The notes under the pieces were generated by a model, which saw nothing but the letters and a program-made list of their open reading frames with translations, was not told where the DNA came from and ran no database searches. This document shows positions 38,256-49,118 of a DNA stretch of 64,000 bases, piece after piece. The translations under genes were made by a program, and so were the position numbers. Location: assembly GCF_003265995.1 (NCBI RefSeq), contig NZ_MVJN01000006.1, positions 124,001 through 188,000 of the forward strand, read 5' to 3'. This stretch comes from Legionella quinlivanii (GTDB lineage Bacteria; Pseudomonadota; Gammaproteobacteria; Legionellales; Legionellaceae). Position 1 is the first letter of the stretch. Every line of letters starts with the position of its first letter.

Positions 38256-39383
38256 ATGAATATTTTTAATCTGCCTGATTTGGGTGAAGGTCTGCCTGAT
38301 GCTGAAATTCATGAGTGGTTTGTAAAGGAAGGCGACCAGGTTAAACTGGATCAACCGCTTGTGTCTATGGAAACTGCAAAAGCGGTAGTAGACGTTCCCT
38401 GCCCTCAGGACGGCACCATCGTTAAATTATTTGGAAAGCCTGGCGATGTACTGAAAACAGGTACCCCTTTAGTGGCTTTTGCTGAAACAACCGCGGCAAG
38501 AACTGACAAAGGCACTGTGGTCGGCAATCTCGAAGAGAGCCATGATGTCAGCGAAGATAATTTTACAATCGGCTCAATAAGCCCCTCGGCATCTGAAAAT
38601 AATAAACGCCCTAAAGCGACGCCTGCAGTACGCGTTTTAGCTAAAAAATTGGGCGTGGATTTGTGCACCCTGGCTGGCACAGGTCAGCATGGGATGATAA
38701 CACGTGACGATGTGGAACGTGCCGCAAGCCCTAAAACAAGCATACCCGAAGGATTTGAACCTTTACGTGGTGTACGACGTGCGATGCTAAACAGCATGGT
38801 CCAATCTCATCAGGTTATTGTACCCGTCAGCATCTTCGATGAAGCCGATATTGAAGCCTGGCAACCCAATCAGGATATTACTGCCCGCCTTATTCGTGCA
38901 ATAGCGGATGGTGCAAAAAAAGAGCCTGCCCTCAATGCCTGGTTTAACACAGAGCATTCCGCTCGTAAATGTTTTGAAAGTGTTCATTTGGGTCTGGCGA
39001 TGGATACAGAAGATGGATTGTTTGTGCCGGTTATTCATGACGCAGATAAAAAATCAGCGCAGGAACTAAGAGCCATCATCGATGAATTTAAAAAATCTGT
39101 CCGTGAGCGAGCAGTTCCCGCAGATAAGCTAAAAGGTGCAACAATCACCCTGTCAAACTTTGGAAAATTTGCGGGCAAATTCGCAAGCCCGATTATTGTT
39201 CCACCAATGGTTGCTATTTTAGCCGTAGGTCGTTTGTACAGTGGGGCAGTTACCGCAAATGGACAGATAAAATCCCACCGCTTGCTTCCGCTTTCCCTAA
39301 GCTTTGATCACCGAGCTGTAACCGGTGGAGAAGCCACCCGTTTCCTGGGTGCTGTGATTGAGTCATTGCAAAAACCGGAATGA
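38256..39383 (+). CDS. pdhC: 2-oxoacid dehydrogenase E2, dihydrolipoamide acyltransferase
   Basis: Core acyltransferase of 375 residues. One N-terminal lipoyl domain (1-78) has its lipoylated Lys in SMETAKAVVDVP, followed by a linker, a subunit-binding domain (ATPAVRVLAKKLGVDL; GMITRDDVERA) and the acyltransferase domain (160-375). The active-site motif is DHRAVTGGEATRF: His352 is kept, but the Asp of the common HxxxDG motif is Thr356. Some related E2 subfamilies may share this. No E3 (dihydrolipoamide dehydrogenase) gene follows, so E3 must come from elsewhere. Confidence 0.92.
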   Translation: MNIFNLPDLGEGLPDAEIHEWFVKEGDQVKLDQPLVSMETAKAVVDVPCPQDGTIVKLFGKPGDVLKTGTPLVAFAETTAARTDKGTVVGNLEESHDVSEDNFTIGSISPSASENNKRPKATPAVRVLAKKLGVDLCTLAGTGQHGMITRDDVERAASPKTSIPEGFEPLRGVRRAMLNSMVQSHQVIVPVSIFDEADIEAWQPNQDITARLIRAIADGAKKEPALNAWFNTEHSARKCFESVHLGLAMDTEDGLFVPVIHDADKKSAQELRAIIDEFKKSVRERAVPADKLKGATITLSNFGKFAGKFASPIIVPPMVAILAVGRLYSGAVTANGQIKSHRLLPLSLSFDHRAVTGGEATRFLGAVIESLQKPE

Positions 39384-39396
39384 TTTAGCTAACAAA

Positions 39397-39492
39397 CGTA
39401 GGTCGGGCGCTTTCGCCCGACATTTCAATATTATCTCATTTGTTTATTTTGAATGAAACAATCGAATGTCGGGCGAAAGCGCCCGAACTACG
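39397..39492. repeat. Palindromic dispersed repeat, family B
   Basis: Inverted arms of 28 bases at 39397-39424 and 39465-39492 with at most one mismatch, around a 40-base AT-rich loop. Each arm contains a smaller hairpin (TCGGGCG-CTTT-CGCCCGA). It sits between the E2 gene and the convergent Sel1 lipoprotein gene and may also end transcription from both sides. Confidence 0.85.
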
Positions 39493-39509
39493 AAGCTGTG
39501 AAGCTTCTA

Positions 39510-39833
39510 TCACCGAACCATCTTGTGATGAGTATTCAAAATTACAAGCGCTTGTTGTGCGTCCGCTTGTCCAGCCGCTGCAGCCCTGTTGATCCATAGC
39601 CAGGCCTTTTCACGATCTTCAACAACCCCTCGTCCATAGTAATACATATAACCCACTGCATATTGTGCATCTGGCTGGCCGCCTTCCGCTGCAGGCAAGA
39701 GGTGAATGAAGGCTTTTCTATAATCCTGTGCACGGAAACAGGCAATCCCTTCATCGAAATTTACAGCTCTGAAACAGGCCGTCTGTAAAAAACAACAAAT
39801 TAAGAGAATGATTAATTTTGAAACTAATCGCAT
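39510..39833 (-). CDS. Small Sel1-repeat lipoprotein
   Basis: Protein of 107 residues with a lipoprotein signal ending in the lipobox LQTAC (Cys20), followed by about two Sel1-like repeats (AFIHLLPAAEGGQPDAQYAV then GYMYYYGRGV; WLWINRAAAAGQADAQQALV). It begins 6 bases after the GspC gene ends, so it is probably cotranscribed with it. A role in secretion-system assembly is possible by association, but nothing else supports it. Confidence 0.82.
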   Translation of the reverse strand: MRLVSKLIILLICCFLQTACFRAVNFDEGIACFRAQDYRKAFIHLLPAAEGGQPDAQYAVGYMYYYGRGVVEDREKAWLWINRAAAAGQADAQQALVILNTHHKMVR

Positions 39834-39838
39834 ACTGG

Positions 39839-40360
39839 CTAATCCTTAAAAAGCGGCTTGACCGGCCCATCAAAATGGAGCTGGTTTTTAGGTAACTTGA
39901 TGCTCTCTAAAGCACCATTATGCAAAACAACGATATCCTGCTCATTGATTGATTTAATCGTTGCGCCACCCGGTAAGCTATCTCCAATCACATAAAGTCG
40001 CTCCTGGCCTCCAGCAGAGCGTATCAATACCTGAGAGGCGTTTTTTTCCGACGAATACATGATTCCTACTATCTCAAGATCAAGCATTGATTCTTTAATA
40101 TCCTGGCCTGATAAATTAACAGGAACATAAACGCCAAACAATGCTGCCTTAAAAATAGCGGACTTTTTATTCAGCTCTTCCTGGCTCGGTCCAGGCTTGA
40201 CCCTCTCAATATTTAATTCAGCAGAACTCTGCTCCTGAGACTTTATAGCAAGAGAGTACATTTCAGTAAGGAATAAGGCCAGGAAAATCGTAAACATGAG
40301 TATTGCGATTAATTTCACCGGCTCGCCGAGCAGTTCGGAATTTAGTTTGGTCAGCCTCAC
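39839..40360 (-). CDS. gspC: Type II secretion inner-membrane protein GspC (LspC)
   Basis: Bitopic inner-membrane protein of 173 residues that links the inner-membrane platform to the GspD secretin. One membrane segment lies at about 15-37, followed by a linker and the periplasmic homology region at about 95-160 (LDLEIVGIMYSSEKNASQVL; GDSLPGGATIKSINEQDIVV). It stops after this region and carries no PDZ or coiled-coil C-terminal domain, making it shorter than many GspC proteins. It is far from the gspJ-gspK genes at the left end of the window. Confidence 0.83.
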   Translation of the reverse strand: MRLTKLNSELLGEPVKLIAILMFTIFLALFLTEMYSLAIKSQEQSSAELNIERVKPGPSQEELNKKSAIFKAALFGVYVPVNLSGQDIKESMLDLEIVGIMYSSEKNASQVLIRSAGGQERLYVIGDSLPGGATIKSINEQDIVVLHNGALESIKLPKNQLHFDGPVKPLFKD

Positions 40361-40533
40361 AACACTCTGATAGATTGAAATAATTACCCTAGTTTAAATT
40401 AAACAGCATCGGGTTTAAACTGCAAAAACGAAATTTAGCCCTCATTCTGATGATTTCTATTCCGCCGATTGAGAAGATGTAGGTATCTAGGCTATATTGA
40501 ACAAATAACAGGATATTTTGCCAAGGACTTGCA

Positions 40534-41535
40534 ATGCAAACACAAAATGAAGCACCTCACGTTCGATTAGCTACAATGTCTCGCTGGTATGTCGTCTCAA
40601 GAGCTATTCATGCCATTGCTTCTCTTGGAATCGCAAATTGCATGACAGAAACACCCGTCAGTGTTAAAGAAATAGCAGCAAAAAGCGGCACAGATCCCGA
40701 ACTTCTAGGGAGACTTATGCAGTTTTTAAGCTCCTATGGCCTATTTGAATACCAGACACCTGACGCCTATGCATTGACAGAGCTGTCAAAACCGCTTCGC
40801 GATGATGATCCTCATTCTGTGCGGGATGTCTTACGAATGGTTGATGATAACTGGTGGGATGCTTTTTCAATGCTTGATCAAAGTATAAAAAATGGTAAGT
40901 CAGCATTTGAACATAAACATGGCGAAGAATTTTTTACCTTTCTTAGCAATCATGCCGAAAAGCAGGCAAATTTCGATAGAGGCATGGCTAAACTCTCGAC
41001 CTATGATGATGAGCCTATTGCGAAATGCTACAACTTTGGCCGGTTTCAGTCGCTGGCTGATATGGGAGGCGGCCGCGGTGGAATGGCAAAGGCAATTCAT
41101 AAGCATTATCCGGAACTATCTATCACCGTATTTGATACTCCGTCTGTTATTGATCAGCTGTCAAACTCTGACTTTCCCTCCGAGATACAATTGCAGGCCG
41201 GAGATTTTTTTGCTGAAATCCCCATGGTCGATGCCTATTTATATAAAGGGGTTCTTCATGATTTTAATGACGAAATGATGAAGACCATTCTCACTAATTG
41301 CTATCAGCGCATGCCGCAGTCTTCCACTTTACTGATTGCGGAACAGGTCATGCCCGTTAATGATCTGCCGCATCCTAACAAAACGATGGATATCGTGATG
41401 ATGGTATTATTGGATGGCAGGCAACGCTCACTGGCTGAGTGGCAACAATGCATTGAACCCGCAGGTTTTGAATTTATGAATAGTTACCCGACTTCAAGTG
41501 TTTTTACTTTAATGGAGTTTAGGCGAAAATCCTAA
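40534..41535 (+). CDS. SAM-dependent O-methyltransferase family protein
   Basis: Protein of 333 residues with an N-terminal winged-helix dimerisation domain (about 1-105, SVKEIAAKSGTDPELLGRLM) and a Rossmann methyltransferase domain; the SAM-binding motif is LADMGGGRGGMAKAI near residue 170. It belongs to the acetylserotonin/hydroxyneurosporene O-methyltransferase-like group acting on small hydroxylated molecules; the substrate cannot be inferred. The gene stands alone, convergent with the metallophosphoesterase gene. Confidence 0.82.
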   Translation: MQTQNEAPHVRLATMSRWYVVSRAIHAIASLGIANCMTETPVSVKEIAAKSGTDPELLGRLMQFLSSYGLFEYQTPDAYALTELSKPLRDDDPHSVRDVLRMVDDNWWDAFSMLDQSIKNGKSAFEHKHGEEFFTFLSNHAEKQANFDRGMAKLSTYDDEPIAKCYNFGRFQSLADMGGGRGGMAKAIHKHYPELSITVFDTPSVIDQLSNSDFPSEIQLQAGDFFAEIPMVDAYLYKGVLHDFNDEMMKTILTNCYQRMPQSSTLLIAEQVMPVNDLPHPNKTMDIVMMVLLDGRQRSLAEWQQCIEPAGFEFMNSYPTSSVFTLMEFRRKS

Positions 41536-41561
41536 ACTTCAGGAAAGCCATTGCCTTTTAC

Positions 41562-42320
41562 TCAGAAACGATAGGCATGGCTTTCCTTTTGACTGAATTG
41601 ATTTAGCTCATAAGTTCTAAGCTCGATAGTGCATTCCCCTGCCTCTACCTCAATCAGATAAAAACTGTTTCGATCATCGCGAGTTCGCTGGCATGACAGA
41701 GACCCCGCATGCAGCAAAGCGAACGACTCCTGGCCGTTTTTTTCGAGAAAGCTGACATTTGCATAATGCAGATGTCCGGTGCAAATCAGATGAACAGCAG
41801 ACTTTTTAAGCGATACAATAAATTCGCGTGTGTTGCTTAATGGCCTGTGCAAGCCCTCAAAATGCTGAAAGTTGTGATGGAAAAAGAGAATATTTAACTT
41901 ATTTTCAGCCTCACTAAAATAAGTTTCAATTTTCTTTAAACTATCCGAAGAAAGCTTACCGTCTTTTATACTGTAAGGATTAACGCTATTGAGTCCTAAA
42001 ATGCGTACGCTTTCATTTTCATAGCTCACTTCCATTGCATTTGAAATAAAGTGCCGATATTTATCAAACGGGGTAAGAAAGCGCTGAATTAAATCAAATG
42101 CAGGAACATCATGATTTCCAGGAACAATCAGAACCTTGCCGGGCAGACGGGAAAGGAAGGCTTTCAGATCACGGAATTGTTCAGAGCGGGCGCGATGAGT
42201 CAGATCCCCCGAAATAATAATAACTTCCGGCTGAATTGCAGCCGCTTCTATCAAAAAACGATGTATTATTTCCTGTCGATGTAATCCAAAATGTAAATCG
42301 GATATGTGAATAATTTTCAT
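41562..42320 (-). CDS. Metallophosphoesterase
   Basis: Calcineurin-like phosphoesterase of 252 residues. The metal-ligand motifs are all present in order: ISDLHFG (D8, H10), GDLTHRA, VPGNHD, FFHHNF and CTGHLHYAN. No signal peptide, so it is cytoplasmic. It overlaps the upstream lipid kinase gene by 4 bases (42317-42320), implying joint expression; a related role in phospholipid or nucleotide metabolism is possible but unproved. Confidence 0.87.
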   Translation of the reverse strand: MKIIHISDLHFGLHRQEIIHRFLIEAAAIQPEVIIISGDLTHRARSEQFRDLKAFLSRLPGKVLIVPGNHDVPAFDLIQRFLTPFDKYRHFISNAMEVSYENESVRILGLNSVNPYSIKDGKLSSDSLKKIETYFSEAENKLNILFFHHNFQHFEGLHRPLSNTREFIVSLKKSAVHLICTGHLHYANVSFLEKNGQESFALLHAGSLSCQRTRDDRNSFYLIEVEAGECTIELRTYELNQFSQKESHAYRF

Positions 42321-43192
42321 GAGCTAACCAGCAAGTTTAGTGAATCGGGTAATAATTGATATTTTAATGGCAAACTCATTTTATGAGCATCACCATCCAG
42401 AGATACACTGATCTCTTTATATTTTTCAATATTAATTTCTAAAGGATAACTGCTGCAGGTCGCTTCAAAATGATTATTGTTTCCCAACAAGACATCGAAA
42501 ATTTTAGTAATCTCTATTCTTCCATGCTTTAAATAATAAAGTCCCAGCTTATGTTCATTGAAGCTTTCACGAGCGAATTTAGCAGGAAATTCCCAGCTAT
42601 AGCAATTATTACTAATCATAATAAATGATGACCGAAGGCGAAGATCCATTTCTTCACCGCTAAGCCTGATGCTGTATGTTTTATGTGTACGCAGCGCGTG
42701 TATAAAACTGGGTATATAGCCCAGCCATTTATTAATCCGTTTGGCATAGGAGTCTCTTTTTTTTGCAAAGCGCGGATAAAATCCGATGGAAGAATTATTT
42801 ATAAATACATGGTCATTGACCTTGGCAATATCAATTTTTTTAACAACAGGAGAGTGAAGAACATCAATGAGCTCATCAATCGTTGTTGCCAACTTTAATT
42901 CTCTGGCAAAATGATTCAAAGTACCTAAGGCCAATACGCCCATTGTGGTTGTCGAATTAACTAGCAACTGAGCGGCACTGCGAAGCGTTCCATCGCCTCC
43001 GCCAATTAGAATTAAGTCGAATTTCTTCTGGCAAAGTCTAATGGTGTCCTCAAGAGATTCCGGCGCTACGGAAAAAAACTGGTACTGGAATCCTGCTTCC
43101 GACAATCGCGATAAATAGCTATCGATTTTCTCTGCATTTCGTGCCTGTTGGTTAACAATGATAGCAAAATTTCTGGTATCCAGATTACTCAT
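42317..43192 (-). CDS. Diacylglycerol/lipid kinase family protein
   Basis: DAG-kinase catalytic-domain protein of 291 residues, YegS/BmrU-like. The nucleotide-binding signature LILIGGGDGTLRSAA lies at about residues 56-70, and the family segment GVLALGTLNHFARELKL at about 91-107. It probably phosphorylates a lipid such as diacylglycerol or phosphatidylglycerol in the membrane. It starts the two-gene unit with the metallophosphoesterase. Confidence 0.86.
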   Translation of the reverse strand: MSNLDTRNFAIIVNQQARNAEKIDSYLSRLSEAGFQYQFFSVAPESLEDTIRLCQKKFDLILIGGGDGTLRSAAQLLVNSTTTMGVLALGTLNHFARELKLATTIDELIDVLHSPVVKKIDIAKVNDHVFINNSSIGFYPRFAKKRDSYAKRINKWLGYIPSFIHALRTHKTYSIRLSGEEMDLRLRSSFIMISNNCYSWEFPAKFARESFNEHKLGLYYLKHGRIEITKIFDVLLGNNNHFEATCSSYPLEINIEKYKEISVSLDGDAHKMSLPLKYQLLPDSLNLLVSS

Positions 43193-43323
43193 TGTTATAC
43201 AGGGCGAAATGAACGGTTAGAATGTGCATGCTTTCTCATCCATGAAATTTAAGAATTATTATTAATTGTAATCTAATCGTTATCAGTAATCGAGGGACAT
43301 GATGAGACTGCCATTACGTTGTC

Positions 43324-43476
43324 GTAACTCTCCAGGTATGTCATCCTGAGCGTAGCGAAGGATCTGAAACTGCTTACAACTGAGCCAGACTCAGGAGATC
43401 CTTCACTGCGTTCAGGATGATGTTTAGACGACTTGATTTAATTAAAATCAAACTTATCCGCAACCTGGGGAGTTAC
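43324..43476. repeat. Palindromic dispersed repeat, family A copy 2
   Basis: Bounded by GTAACTC (43324-43330) and GAGTTAC (43470-43476), the same terminal sequences as the element at 8897-9014. The core, read on the other strand, matches that copy closely (ATCATCCTGAACGCAGTGAA and AAGCAGTTTCAGATCCTTCG in reverse complement). About 50 AT-rich bases near the right end are not in copy 1. It fills most of the gap before kdsA and ends 1 base before the kdsA stop codon. Confidence 0.8.
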
Positions 43477-43477
43477 A

Positions 43478-45954
<2,477 letters not shown>

Positions 45955-46068
45955 TTACTCTTGATAGAGCGAATTAAAATATTTTGCATATGAACGGGAT
46001 TTAATTTTAACAAAAAACGTCCATAAATAACACATTTTATTGAAGCATTCAGGAAAGTTAAGCGTTTA

Positions 46069-46093
46069 GAACGCTCTGTCAGACAGGGCGTTC
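46069..46093. terminator. Terminator after ribBA
   Basis: Inverted repeat GAACGCTCTG-TCAGA-CAGGGCGTTC (10-base arms, one G-T pair) just downstream of the ribBA stop on the minus strand. It should end the ribD-ribE-ribBA transcript before the pyrG promoter region. Confidence 0.65.
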
Positions 46094-46102
46094 AATTTCA
46101 TT

Positions 46103-47308
46103 TTACTCAATGGACAACAAATGACCCAGTTTCTGCTTCTTGACCTTCAGATAATTTCTGTTGGCGGCAACAGGGGGAATCAGCAAGGGAACCCGTTCCG
46201 AGACAGTAATACCATATTTTTCCAAAGCAGTTACTTTCTCTGGATTATTGGTAAGCAGTCTTAAAGAATCTATACCAAAATGCCTGAGAATCTGATAGGC
46301 CATCGCATAGTCACGGCTATCAGCAGCAAACCCCAGATTTAAATTGGCTTCAACCGTATCAAGTCCATTATCCTGTAAGGCATAGGCCCTCAGTTTATTT
46401 TTAAGACCAATCCCTCTTCCCTCTTGTCTTAAATAAATCAGCAAACCACCTTCCTGCGACAGCTGAGCCAGTGACTGATTCAATTGTCCTCCGCAGTCAC
46501 AACGGCATGAACCAAACACATCCCCTGTAAGGCATTCTGAATGGATACGCACTAAAGGCAGTTTGTTTCCTGTTACCGGCTTTTTTAACAGGGTAAAATG
46601 TTCAAGACCATCGATCTGATTATCAAATACGGTCATTTCAAAATCCCCGTAATCCTGCGTTGGGATTATTGAGGATGCCGCAGGAACTGCCAGTGTTTCA
46701 TGCTGTATTCGATAATCAATTAAATCACGTATCGTCACCAGCGGTATATCATGGCTTAGCGAAAACTCTTCCAATGCAGCAAGACGGCTCATTGAACCAT
46801 CATCATTGATTATTTCGCAAATCACCGCAGCAGGAACAAGACCTGCCAATTTAGCTAAATCAACACTACCTTCCGTCTGGCCCGGCCTTTCCAAAACCCC
46901 GCCTTCTCTGGCGCGCAAAGGGAAAATGTGGCCAGGTGAAATAATATCCTCAGGTCTGGCATCTGGCTTCACCGCTTCTCGAATAGTATGGGCACGGTCT
47001 TTCGCAGAAATACCCGTAGATACACCCTGCGCTGCCTCGATAGAAACAGTGAATGCGGTTCCATAGGGCGAGCGGTTTTTACTTGCCATCATTGGCAAAC
47101 CCAATCGTTCTATCAGGGAAGCAGCCATTGGCAAACAAATGAGTCCACGGCCCAGTTTGGCCATGAAATTGATTGCATCCGGAGTTACATGTTCCGCGGC
47201 TAAAACCAAATCGCCTTCATTTTCCCGATCTTCATCATCCATAAGAATAATCATTCGCCCGGCTTTTAATGTTTCTATTGCCTTTTCAATAGTGGCAAAT
47301 GTCGTCAT
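46103..47308 (-). CDS. ribBA: Bifunctional 3,4-dihydroxy-2-butanone-4-phosphate synthase / GTP cyclohydrolase II
   Basis: Fused riboflavin enzyme of 401 residues. The N-terminal RibB domain has [18 protein letters not shown] (about 24-41) and the C-terminal RibA domain (about 206-390) has the zinc-binding cysteines in [18 protein letters not shown] and the [11 protein letters not shown] segment. Both active sites look intact: the RibA part retains the three Cys ligands and Arg in RQEGRGIG. It overlaps ribE by 4 bases. No ribH (lumazine synthase) or nusB follows here. Confidence 0.95.
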   Translation of the reverse strand: MTTFATIEKAIETLKAGRMIILMDDEDRENEGDLVLAAEHVTPDAINFMAKLGRGLICLPMAASLIERLGLPMMASKNRSPYGTAFTVSIEAAQGVSTGISAKDRAHTIREAVKPDARPEDIISPGHIFPLRAREGGVLERPGQTEGSVDLAKLAGLVPAAVICEIINDDGSMSRLAALEEFSLSHDIPLVTIRDLIDYRIQHETLAVPAASSIIPTQDYGDFEMTVFDNQIDGLEHFTLLKKPVTGNKLPLVRIHSECLTGDVFGSCRCDCGGQLNQSLAQLSQEGGLLIYLRQEGRGIGLKNKLRAYALQDNGLDTVEANLNLGFAADSRDYAMAYQILRHFGIDSLRLLTNNPEKVTALEKYGITVSERVPLLIPPVAANRNYLKVKKQKLGHLLSIE

Positions 47309-47928
47309 TCGTTTACCTCTCTTTTCAATTGCAGCAATGATGAAAGCTGATGAGCCATAACACGTGTTAAATAATCAAACTCAATATTTAAACGTTGCCC
47401 TGCTGACATATAAGGGAATGTAGTATGGGCAACCGTATGAGGAACCAGCATTAAACTAATGCGCTCGTTTTCTACCTTGTTTATTGTCAGGCTTACTCCG
47501 TTTAAGGCGATACTGCCTTTGGGCAACAGGAAGGCTCTGGCAGGAATATTAAATTCCTCAACTGTAAGTTCCAGGCACTCACCAATCGGTTTAATTGAAG
47601 TAAGTGTGGCCATCGCGTCAATATGACCGCTGACATAATGACCGCCAAATCTTGTGCTTGGCAACATTGCCCGCTCGATATTGACTTTATCTCCTTCTGA
47701 AAGCGCGCCTAAAGTACTTGAAGCCAGCGTCTCCGCAGATATATCAAACGAATACTGTTGTCCATGATCAGGCAGTAAGGTCAGGCATACGCCATTGACG
47801 GCAATACTTTCTCCCGTTTGGAAATTACCCTCGTCCAACTCGGGTAAAGTTAGCACCAGGCGTTTTGCCTGATTATAATCTGTATTGGATCTTACTTCAC
47901 CCAAGCATTGAATTAATCCGGTAAACAT
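47305..47928 (-). CDS. ribE: Riboflavin synthase alpha subunit
   Basis: Dismutates two lumazines to riboflavin. The protein has the tandem lumazine-binding repeats typical of the family; MFTGLIQCLGEV begins the first and GSIALNGVSLTINKV lies in the second. The start ATG 47928 is chosen because it overlaps the ribD stop as TAATG, with GGAGGAA nearby; an earlier in-frame start would lie inside ribD. Length about 207. Confidence 0.95.
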   Translation of the reverse strand: MFTGLIQCLGEVRSNTDYNQAKRLVLTLPELDEGNFQTGESIAVNGVCLTLLPDHGQQYSFDISAETLASSTLGALSEGDKVNIERAMLPSTRFGGHYVSGHIDAMATLTSIKPIGECLELTVEEFNIPARAFLLPKGSIALNGVSLTINKVENERISLMLVPHTVAHTTFPYMSAGQRLNIEFDYLTRVMAHQLSSLLQLKREVNE

Positions 47929-48989
47929 TATTCCTCCTGCCAGTCTATGCACGCTATCACATTGTCTCCCGCGATTTGCCAGTCAATTGAATATTTACGC
48001 GATTGAAAGAAATTATCGCCATGATATGCAGAAGTTGCCTGCTGGCCGAGAAAACCGGGTACAATATAAAGATAGCTGCGCTGTGGTAATTTTTGCTCGT
48101 GAAATGTTGAAAATAATTTACCGCCAGCCTCAAGCCAAACATCATGAAACCCCCAAAGCCCTAATTGTTCGAGTACATAATCAAGATCAATGTGCCCATT
48201 AATCATGGGAGCAGGATAATAGCTGCAATTCGGGTTCAAATGGAGCGGGGAATGGATCTCATCATGAAAAATATAGCAATGCTCGGCTGAGGAAAAAATC
48301 TTCGCATCATCAGGAATGCTTAATCTCGTATCAAGAATGGCAATTTTCTTTTTTTTCTCAAAATCAGGCATGCGAGCGTTAAATAAAGGATCATCCTTTA
48401 TGATAGTCATTGCGGAAGTTAATATCACGTCAGTATGCAAGCGATTAAAATGAGTAAAACGAGAACACTCCTCATTGGATAACTGGACCCTGGCGCCCTC
48501 CTCGCCGGCTATTTTACCATCTAGTGTATGAGCGATTTTAGCAGTAACCCAGGGCCGCCCTGTTCGAGTCCAAAAGGTATAACTCTGGTAAAATTGCTCG
48601 ATTTCAGGCATTGGCCAGTAGATGACTTCGATTCCCTTTTCCTGCAATATTTGTGTGCTGTTATTGGCGGCAACCAGCGGATTTGGATCCTTATAACCAT
48701 AGATCACTTTGCTGATACCGGCAGAAATAATGATATCGACACAGGGAGGTGTACGCCCCCAATGATTGCAAGGTTCCAGGCTGACATAGAGACTCGCACC
48801 ACGAGCTTGTTCAGCCACTTGCTCCAGTACCGAGCGCTCAGCGTGAAAGCAACCCACGCCTCGATGATGAGCGGAAGCCAAAATTTTACCATCCAGCACA
48901 ACAATCGCACCAACACTGGGATTGGGTGCGCAATTTCCGCGCCCGATCCACGCTTGTTCGAGAGCGGCGAGCATAAATTGATTGTGCAT
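47928..48989 (-). CDS. ribD: Riboflavin-specific deaminase / reductase
   Basis: Bifunctional pyrimidine deaminase and reductase of 353 residues. The deaminase zinc motifs are HAERSVLEQV (His-Ala-Glu) and PCNHWGRTPPC (about residues 73-83); the reductase domain starts near 145 (PWVTAKIAHTLDGKIAG). It heads the ribD-ribE-ribBA operon. I find no FMN riboswitch in the 129 bases upstream (48990-49118), where the divergent bepA promoter also lies. Confidence 0.94.
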   Translation of the reverse strand: MHNQFMLAALEQAWIGRGNCAPNPSVGAIVVLDGKILASAHHRGVGCFHAERSVLEQVAEQARGASLYVSLEPCNHWGRTPPCVDIIISAGISKVIYGYKDPNPLVAANNSTQILQEKGIEVIYWPMPEIEQFYQSYTFWTRTGRPWVTAKIAHTLDGKIAGEEGARVQLSNEECSRFTHFNRLHTDVILTSAMTIIKDDPLFNARMPDFEKKKKIAILDTRLSIPDDAKIFSSAEHCYIFHDEIHSPLHLNPNCSYYPAPMINGHIDLDYVLEQLGLWGFHDVWLEAGGKLFSTFHEQKLPQRSYLYIVPGFLGQQATSAYHGDNFFQSRKYSIDWQIAGDNVIACIDWQEE

Positions 48990-49118
48990 GGTTAAATCAA
49001 CGAGTTAAAATTAAACATGATATCAAGATCTTCTATTTTTTAGTAGTCTGTGAATAACAGTATACTGTAAATTCAACGCAGGGTACCTATAAACTGTAAT
49101 CAGGTATAAACTGAAACG

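Noticed and set aside
48990-49118. FMN riboswitch upstream of ribD
   Set aside because: I looked for the conserved RFN-element blocks on the minus strand and found none.
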